Shown: positions 58,947-64,000 of the stretch, piece by piece
Layout: each line of letters begins with the position of its first letter
How positions within the stretch are numbered: position 1 is the stretch's first letter
Assembly (NCBI RefSeq): GCF_014640115.1
Contig: NZ_BMGI01000001.1
Coordinates: forward strand, 1,076,501 to 1,140,500
DNA length: 64,000 nt
Source of the DNA: Sinisalibacter lacisalsi
GTDB lineage: Bacteria > Pseudomonadota > Alphaproteobacteria > Rhodobacterales > Rhodobacteraceae
Direction of reading: 5' to 3'
The notes under the pieces: model-generated
Databases searched by the model: none
The model's input: the letters and a program-made list of their open reading frames with translations, nothing else
What the model was told of the DNA's origin: nothing
Position numbers and translations under genes: made by a program

Positions 58947-61589
58947 TCAGGCGCTCGCCTCCGCCGGAAGTTTGGCCGGCTCGAAGCCGAGCACCTTGCC
59001 GCCGAGTGCGCGGAAGGCACGCTGACGGCAGGAGAAGATGATAAGCTGCATGTCGCCGGCCTGCCGGTGCAGGGTGTCGAACATGCGTTCGATCCGGTCG
59101 TCGTCGGTGAAAACCAGAGCATCGTCCAGGATCACCGGCGCGGGGCGGCCGGATTTGGCCAGCAGCCGCGCGAAGGCGAGGCGCACCAGCAGGGCAATTT
59201 GCTCGCGGGTGCCGCCGGAGAGGACATCAAGGCTTTCCTCCTGGCCATTGCGGGTGAGCGCGGTTGGCAGGATCGTCTCGTCGTCGAAGGCGAGTTCCGC
59301 GTCTGGCCAGAGCACGTGCAGGAGGGGGCGCAGTTCCCGGCTGACGGGTTCGAAGTAATGTTCGCGCGCCGAGATGCGGGCGGCATCGAGTTCGGCCTGC
59401 AGCAGCGAAAGCACGTCGCGCTCGAAGCTGTAGCGCTCGAGCCGGCCGCGGGCCTCCGCCAGTCGGTCGCGGACCTCGCCGAGGTCTTCATCCACCCCCT
59501 CGGCAGCGCGCAGACGGATCAGCGTATCCAGTTCGGCGAGGCGCCGGTCGAGTTTCTGAAGGCGGTCTTCGGTTGCGGTCAGCGCCGATTGCGCGCGCTT
59601 GAACGCCGCCTCGGCGACCTCGAGATCGGGGGCAGCTTCCGCGAGGCGCTTGGCTTCCGCATGGGCTTCGGCAAGGGCCGCGTCGGCCCTCGTCACCGCG
59701 TCGGTGCGCTCGGTTTGCTCGGCAGCGAGATCGACCCCGTCGAGCGCGGCCTCGGCTTCCGCGCGCCGGGTGTCGGCGGCTTTTCGATCGGCCGTGGCCG
59801 TTGCGAAGGCAACCTTCGCCTCGTTCACGACCCGAGAAGCCCCTTCGAGCTTCTCGGTGGCAGTTTCCACTGCGCCGCGTGCCTGCTCCACGGCGCGCTC
59901 CGCGGTCGCGCGGTCCGGCAATTCGGCCGACGGATCCGGAACATCCTCGCCGGCATCGCCAAGCGCTGCACGCGCCGCTTCAAGCGCGGCGATACCGTCA
60001 GGCGCGACCCCGGCCAGCGTTGCCTGCGCTTCGCGCAGGGTGGTCTCGGCTTCAAGCCGTGTGGCGGCGAGGCGCCTTGCCTCCTCCGGTGTTTCGGCGC
60101 CGGTTGCGGCCAGCGCGCGTTCGAACCCCTCGAGCGCCCGTTCGTAGTCGCGTTCCTGGCCGTCGACGGTGCCGGGCTCGATGCAGAGCCGACCGATGCC
60201 GTCGAAGACGAGATCGCCGCCGGCAGGCAGCGGGTGCGGCCTCTCGTTTTCAAGCACCGCGCCGTCTTCAAGGCGGACACGCGGCGCCCCCGGTTGGTCA
60301 TAGTGCATGGTGACGCGGAGCGCCGCCTGCTCGCGCAGCGCCTCCTGAACGCGCAGCGACTGCAGCGCCTGGTCCAGCTTTCCGATGGCCTTGGCGTCCG
60401 GTCCCGTGCGCGCCTCCTTGCCAGCGCGCGCGATGGTTCGGGAAAGTTCCCGCGCCGCGGCAAGCTTCTTGTCGAGGTCGTCGCGCTGTTTGCGCTCGCG
60501 CTCCGCGGTCTCGGCGGCGATCACCGCCGAATGCTGCCGTTCCGCGCCCGCAAGATCTGCGCGGGCGGCTTTCAGGATGTCTTCGGCCTCCGCAAGCGTG
60601 GTTTCCCGAGCTGCCAGGTGCGCTGCGGCCTGGTCTTCGGCGTCCTTCCCGGTCTGCGCCTGACTCACGGCCTGGTCGCGGGCGCGCACCATTTTGGCGA
60701 AGGCGCTGCGCCGCTCCGTCGCGACGGCAAGTGCCTTCTCGGCTGCGTCAACCTTCTCGCCCGCCTGCGCAACCTTCTCGGCATGGCGCCGTGCATTCTC
60801 AAGCGCCGCGCGTGCCGCATCAAGCGCGGCCTCGGCCGCCGCGGCCTGTTCCGGGTCCCGCAGATCCTGCGCTTCGCGGCGGAGTTCGCGCCGCTCTTCG
60901 ATCGCGCTCGACAGCTCGCGCGAGAGGGCCTCGAGTTGGGACTCGCGGGTTTCCAGGTCCGCCGCCTCGTCTTCGGCGGCCTTGAGAGGGCCACCGGCCC
61001 TTGGCCTGCCGGTGGCGGTGAGCAGTTCGTTCAACTCGGCCGTGCAACGCGCAAGCGCGCGATCCATCCGCCGCCCCCCGGTCATCGCCTCAACCTCCCC
61101 CGCCACCGAGGAAAGCAGGTCGCGCCGGATACTGCGGGCGTCGTCGGCCGCGCGGCCGGTATCGCCGTCGAGCGCGGTCACCCCCTGGCGCACCCAAAGA
61201 AGCCCCGCCGGCCCGCCGGCCGCGTCCGATCTGATTTGGGTCTCGATCCATTCCTCGGCGGCGTCGTCCTTGGCGACGAGGCGGCTGTCCTGGTGAACCT
61301 CGGCCATGGCCCCGGAGAGCCAGCGCTTGGTGATCCGGTAGCGACCAGCCGGCAATTCGATCTCTACCGATACGGTCGGGCGGCCGCCGGCATGGGGCTG
61401 GAGCGATTTGACCTCCTTGGCCCGCGAGCGGTGCGGCAGGAAAAACAATGCCTGCAGCGCATCGAAAAGCGTGGACTTTCCGCTTTCGTTCGGCGCGGTC
61501 AACACGTTCACGCCGCTGTCGAGCCCATCAACGCGGATGGGTGACGTAAAGCGGCGAACATCGGAGAGGGTGATCGAAAGGATCTTCAT
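58947..61589 (-). CDS. SbcC/YhaN-like SMC-type ATPase
   Basis: An 880-residue ABC/SMC-type ATPase. The N-terminal half-site has Walker A TAPNESGKSTLFDALQALF (about 31-49). A long Ala/Glu/Arg-rich coiled coil (about 180-730) follows; the turn region lacks an obvious Rad50 CxxC hook. The C-terminal half-site has the signature DVLSGGTREQIALLVRLAFARLL (about 784-806) and Walker B PVILDDALVFTDDDRIERMF (about 814-833). It should form a complex with the nuclease encoded just upstream, for DNA end processing. The ATG overlaps the nuclease stop by four bases. It is shorter than E. coli SbcC (1048). Confidence 0.9.
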   Translation of the reverse strand: MKILSITLSDVRRFTSPIRVDGLDSGVNVLTAPNESGKSTLFDALQALFFLPHRSRAKEVKSLQPHAGGRPTVSVEIELPAGRYRITKRWLSGAMAEVHQDSRLVAKDDAAEEWIETQIRSDAAGGPAGLLWVRQGVTALDGDTGRAADDARSIRRDLLSSVAGEVEAMTGGRRMDRALARCTAELNELLTATGRPRAGGPLKAAEDEAADLETRESQLEALSRELSSAIEERRELRREAQDLRDPEQAAAAEAALDAARAALENARRHAEKVAQAGEKVDAAEKALAVATERRSAFAKMVRARDQAVSQAQTGKDAEDQAAAHLAARETTLAEAEDILKAARADLAGAERQHSAVIAAETAERERKQRDDLDKKLAAARELSRTIARAGKEARTGPDAKAIGKLDQALQSLRVQEALREQAALRVTMHYDQPGAPRVRLEDGAVLENERPHPLPAGGDLVFDGIGRLCIEPGTVDGQERDYERALEGFERALAATGAETPEEARRLAATRLEAETTLREAQATLAGVAPDGIAALEAARAALGDAGEDVPDPSAELPDRATAERAVEQARGAVETATEKLEGASRVVNEAKVAFATATADRKAADTRRAEAEAALDGVDLAAEQTERTDAVTRADAALAEAHAEAKRLAEAAPDLEVAEAAFKRAQSALTATEDRLQKLDRRLAELDTLIRLRAAEGVDEDLGEVRDRLAEARGRLERYSFERDVLSLLQAELDAARISAREHYFEPVSRELRPLLHVLWPDAELAFDDETILPTALTRNGQEESLDVLSGGTREQIALLVRLAFARLLAKSGRPAPVILDDALVFTDDDRIERMFDTLHRQAGDMQLIIFSCRQRAFRALGGKVLGFEPAKLPAEASA

Positions 61590-62722
61590 TCCGCGCCCTC
61601 CTCCTGAAGGTAGCTGTAGAGCCGGTTCAGCGCCGCCTCGGCGGTCTTGCGGACCTTTGCCGATTGCGTCTCGTCTGCGGCATGTGCGGCCAGCCGTTCG
61701 GCGGCGACACGCAGGGCACCTGCCCGGTCGATGGCGTCGAGATCCGCGAGGTCGAACTCGGTGGCGAGTTGATCCGTGACCAGCTCGAAATGCCCGAACT
61801 CGGGCTCCGCCAGTCGAACCGCCGCGGTGAGCGCGGCCTGTTCGGCGAGACTCGCCCGGCCGGTCGCGACGATCTTCATCAGGTGATTCCGCCGCGCGCT
61901 GCGTGGCACGGGCAAGAGGGCTTCAAGCGCGCCCGCCGGGCCTTCGCCGGGCAGCAGGGCGAGTTCGGTGGCCCGCCAGGCGAACTGCCCGATCTCGACC
62001 GGCGCGACCTCCGGAGGCTGCCCCGGAGCCAGGGAGACCGAGAGGCAGGCGCCGCGGCCCGAGTGGCGGAAATCGGTGAATTCCGGCGTGCCGGAATACC
62101 ATGTCCGCTCGCCGATCCGCATCTGTCCATGCCAATCGCCAAGCCCGAGGTAGTCGAGCCCCGCCCGCACCGCGCGGTCGGGTGCGATCACCATGTCGCC
62201 TCCCTCACCCTCTTCGGAAAATTGCGTGACCGGGCCGTGCGCAAGGCCGATCCGCAGCGCCCCCTGGGGCGTGGAGGCGTTGTCCATCGCCTCGGTCAGG
62301 TCGATGCCGGGTCTTCGGCGGGGCAGGGGAGCGGGAAGAAGCCAGACGCCCGAGGCGACCTCGACGGGTTCATTAGACGACAGAACATGGACGTTGGGCG
62401 GGGCACCGGCAAAGATCCTATCCCAGAGCGCTTCGGCGGCAAGGCTGTCGTGGTTGCCCGGGATCAACCACCAGTCGATACCGCTGTCGTCGGCCATGGC
62501 CGCGAGGGCCTGGCTCAGCACACCGGGGCTCGGTGTTTCGGTGTCAAAGACGTCGCCCGCGACGAGCACATGCTTCGCGCCGGCCCCGCGCGCCGCCTCG
62601 GCGAGATTGCCAAGGGCCGCGTGGCGCGCCTCGGCAAGCCGTCCGGTGATCTCGGCAGGATAGCGCGCAAAACGCTTGCCCAGGTGAAGATCCGAAGAAT
62701 GGATGAACCGAAAAGTCGTCAC
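61586..62722 (-). CDS. SbcD/YhaO-like metallophosphoesterase (DNA exonuclease)
   Basis: A 378-residue nuclease. The calcineurin-like metal motifs are FIHSSDLHLG (D11, H13), VLVAGDVFDT (about 53-61), IPGNHDS (about 87-93), RIGLAHGPV and YLGLGDWHG. The family cuts DNA ends with manganese. The start is GTG at 62722, with GGAG seven bases upstream. The gene is directly after the remnant of a WYL-type regulator and before the SbcC-like partner. Confidence 0.9.
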   Translation of the reverse strand: MTTFRFIHSSDLHLGKRFARYPAEITGRLAEARHAALGNLAEAARGAGAKHVLVAGDVFDTETPSPGVLSQALAAMADDSGIDWWLIPGNHDSLAAEALWDRIFAGAPPNVHVLSSNEPVEVASGVWLLPAPLPRRRPGIDLTEAMDNASTPQGALRIGLAHGPVTQFSEEGEGGDMVIAPDRAVRAGLDYLGLGDWHGQMRIGERTWYSGTPEFTDFRHSGRGACLSVSLAPGQPPEVAPVEIGQFAWRATELALLPGEGPAGALEALLPVPRSARRNHLMKIVATGRASLAEQAALTAAVRLAEPEFGHFELVTDQLATEFDLADLDAIDRAGALRVAAERLAAHAADETQSAKVRKTAEAALNRLYSYLQEEGAE

Positions 62723-62734
62723 TTGTCATCTCCG

Positions 62735-63097
62735 CGTATGGCGAACTGTGGTGGCCCGCGACCAACACCCGCAAATCCCCGGGCGCCACGACATTGTCCG
62801 CATCGCGCCATTTGGAAGGTTGCCGAGCGATTTCGTGCCACCCCGACGCCTTGAACCGCACCTCCGGGCTTCCACCAACGTGCCGTCGAGCACCTCCTCG
62901 CCCGAAGGCGCGAGCCGGGACAGGGGCGCCTCGCGAACACGCCAGCGCCCGTCATGGGTGAGAGCACTCGCCGAGCGTTGCGCGGCGCGGCGGCTTGCGC
63001 CGAACACCCCGGCGTTCTGTTCGAGGCTCACACCCATGTGGCGCGCGGCCGCGACTTCGGCAAGCCTCAAGAGGTCGAACGGCTCGGAAAATGCCAT
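62735..63097 (-). pseudogene. Broken WYL-type transcriptional regulator
   Basis: From ATG 63097 the frame encodes MAFSEPFDLLRLAEVAAARHMGVSLEQNAGVFGASRRAAQRSASAL, a helix-turn-helix start like those of WYL regulators, then WRVREAPLSRLAPSGEEVLDGTLVEA. At about 62850 the frame shifts and the next part, in another frame, reads PEVRFKASGWHEIARQPSKWRDADNVVAPGDLRVLVAGH, the usual WYL C-terminal end. The whole WYL core (roughly 150 residues) is missing. So it is an internally deleted, frameshifted gene; an N-terminal DNA-binding piece could still be made. It begins 3 bases after the HEPN-like gene ends. Confidence 0.75.
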
Positions 63098-63100
63098 GCG

Positions 63101-63745
63101 TCAGGCCTCGACCACTGGATAATGGGGCCGGCCCCAGTCCGCGTGGGGATTGTCCATCATCAGGTCGATCATGATCGGGACGATGGTGCCGAGGATCGCG
63201 CTTGCGTCGCGCAATTGATCGCGGTTCACGCGTGAGTCCCAGGTCGCGCCGCCGTGCAGGATCTGGTTGCGCAAGACGTAGAGCCGGTCGAACAGCATCG
63301 ACAGGATCCGGGCGGTATCCTTGCCGGCGAGGGCCATGGAAAACGCCCGTTTCGCCCGTGCGAAACGATCCTGCCAATCGCCGTACTCCGCCTCACCATT
63401 GTGATGCTTCCAGAACGGGCCATACACATAGGGGTTTTCCAGGAACACACGGATCGGCCCGGGAAAGGTTGCCCAAACCGCGTCGTAGAGCCGCCCTTCC
63501 AAGTCCAGGGCGTGCAGCTTCGCGAAGAAATCCTGAAACGCTGCCCGCGCTTCCCCCACGGATTGCTCATCCGCATAGGCCGCATTGAAGGCGATCCACC
63601 AGAAGACGAAGGCGGCATCCGGGTCTTCCGGCTCTTGCTCTGCGCGCCGCACCCAGCTGATCGCGCGGTGGATCTTCAGACCGAACTCCGGGGTGAACCC
63701 GTCACGAATACTGCGTTGCCGTTGCTTGAGGGCCTCGAACGCCAT
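63101..63745 (-). CDS. HEPN/Apea-like protein
   Basis: A 214-residue helical protein. Near the end of the first long domain is LFDRLYVLRNQILHGGATWDS (about 149-169), the HEPN motif R-x4-H (RNQILH) followed by the GGATWDS common in Apea-type HEPN proteins; FVFWWIAFNAAYA near 48-60 is the other conserved block. HEPN proteins are often RNases in toxin or defence systems. It is the first gene of the minus-strand cluster leading to the SbcD/SbcC-like pair. ATG at 63745 is chosen; a TTG 24 bases earlier is possible. Confidence 0.75.
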   Translation of the reverse strand: MAFEALKQRQRSIRDGFTPEFGLKIHRAISWVRRAEQEPEDPDAAFVFWWIAFNAAYADEQSVGEARAAFQDFFAKLHALDLEGRLYDAVWATFPGPIRVFLENPYVYGPFWKHHNGEAEYGDWQDRFARAKRAFSMALAGKDTARILSMLFDRLYVLRNQILHGGATWDSRVNRDQLRDASAILGTIVPIMIDLMMDNPHADWGRPHYPVVEA

Positions 63746-64000
63746 GCCTTCTTTCCCTGGTTGGAGCAATCAGACGGTAGCCACCGAACATCCCAAACGC
63801 AACTTCCGCATGTGCGCAAAGATCTCCTCTCATGGTTACGTGGAGCCAACCCCTGCGCCGAGAGGCAAACCGCACCGCACCGCCGCAGCGCGACTTGAGC
63901 GACTGCCGAAGCAGACCGCGGAAGAGGGGTTTTCGGGCTGGAAGCGGCCATGCCTTGCCGCGGCATCTCGCGCCGGACTCCGTTGGGCGCGCGATCGCGT
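63746..64000. other. Window end without a recognised gene
   Basis: No convincing gene is visible in the last 255 bases. The promoter of the HEPN-like gene should lie here. Confidence 0.4.

Noticed and set aside
59067-61544. Long plus-strand frame opposite the SbcC-like gene
   Set aside because: Shadow of the coiled-coil gene; no features.
63676-63966. Minus-strand frame at the window end
   Set aside because: It overlaps the start of the HEPN-like gene in another frame and has no recognisable content.

Overview
The window looks like a chromosomal segment of a high-GC alphaproteobacterium, most likely a member of the Rhodobacterales (Rhodobacteraceae/Roseobacter group). The reasons are the strong G/C third-position bias, an Alphaproteobacteria-type Tad/Cpa pilus locus, a nar operon followed by a parvulin-type isomerase gene, and small families such as DUF3309 and DUF883 that are common in this group. 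No rRNA, tRNA, CRISPR array, insertion sequence or phage module was seen.

Layout. (a) 1-1841: the end of a glycine-betaine/choline-type ABC transporter operon (permease, ATPase) and a lone CHMI-type isomerase. (b) 1892-14913: a nitrate respiration block. A divergent Crp/Fnr regulator and an FNR-type box precede narK1-narK2-narG-narH-narJ-narI, a parvulin, a hemerythrin-like protein, a terminator, then a DUF2478 protein and an unusual DsrC/TusE-like protein. (c) 15060-33075: signalling and Tad pilus. Response regulators, TadE/TadG-like pseudopilins on the minus strand, a large hybrid sensor kinase, flp-cpaA-cpaB-cpaE-cpaF-tadB-tadC on the plus strand, an Hpt protein, a GAF-GGDEF cyclase and an EAL phosphodiesterase. 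(d) 33237-35392: an RTX-repeat protein with a CFI-box C-terminus. (e) 35523-46908, all minus strand: a MalT-like LuxR regulator followed by an operon of an oligopeptide-type ABC importer, a HyuA-type hydantoinase/oxoprolinase subunit and two DUF917 proteins. (f) 47107-48002: gene remnants (sensor kinase piece, membrane protein, Sel1 piece). (g) 48533-58579: an envelope and stress neighbourhood with OmpA-type proteins, a second Crp/Fnr regulator, DUF3309, CsbD, AI-2E permease, a holin-like protein, DUF883, a 24-residue membrane peptide, DUF3185, a Thivi_2564-type protein and a transglutaminase-like protein. (h) 58947-63745, minus strand: a HEPN-type protein, a broken WYL-type regulator, and an SbcD/YhaO nuclease with an SbcC/YhaN ATPase.

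How the parts may work together. The nar block is a self-contained anaerobic nitrate respiration unit with accessory redox or maturation proteins. The Tad block combines pilus genes with parts of a multistep phosphorelay (hybrid kinase, free receiver, Hpt, LuxR output) and a c-di-GMP synthase/hydrolase pair, which suggests control of surface attachment. It lacks the secretin and pilotin genes and its prepilin peptidase has lost a catalytic Asp. The ABC/HyuA/DUF917 operon looks like an uptake-and-hydrolysis system for a cyclic amide or related nitrogen compound and is the best candidate here for an undescribed pathway. The HEPN/SbcCD-like cluster could be DNA repair or defence.
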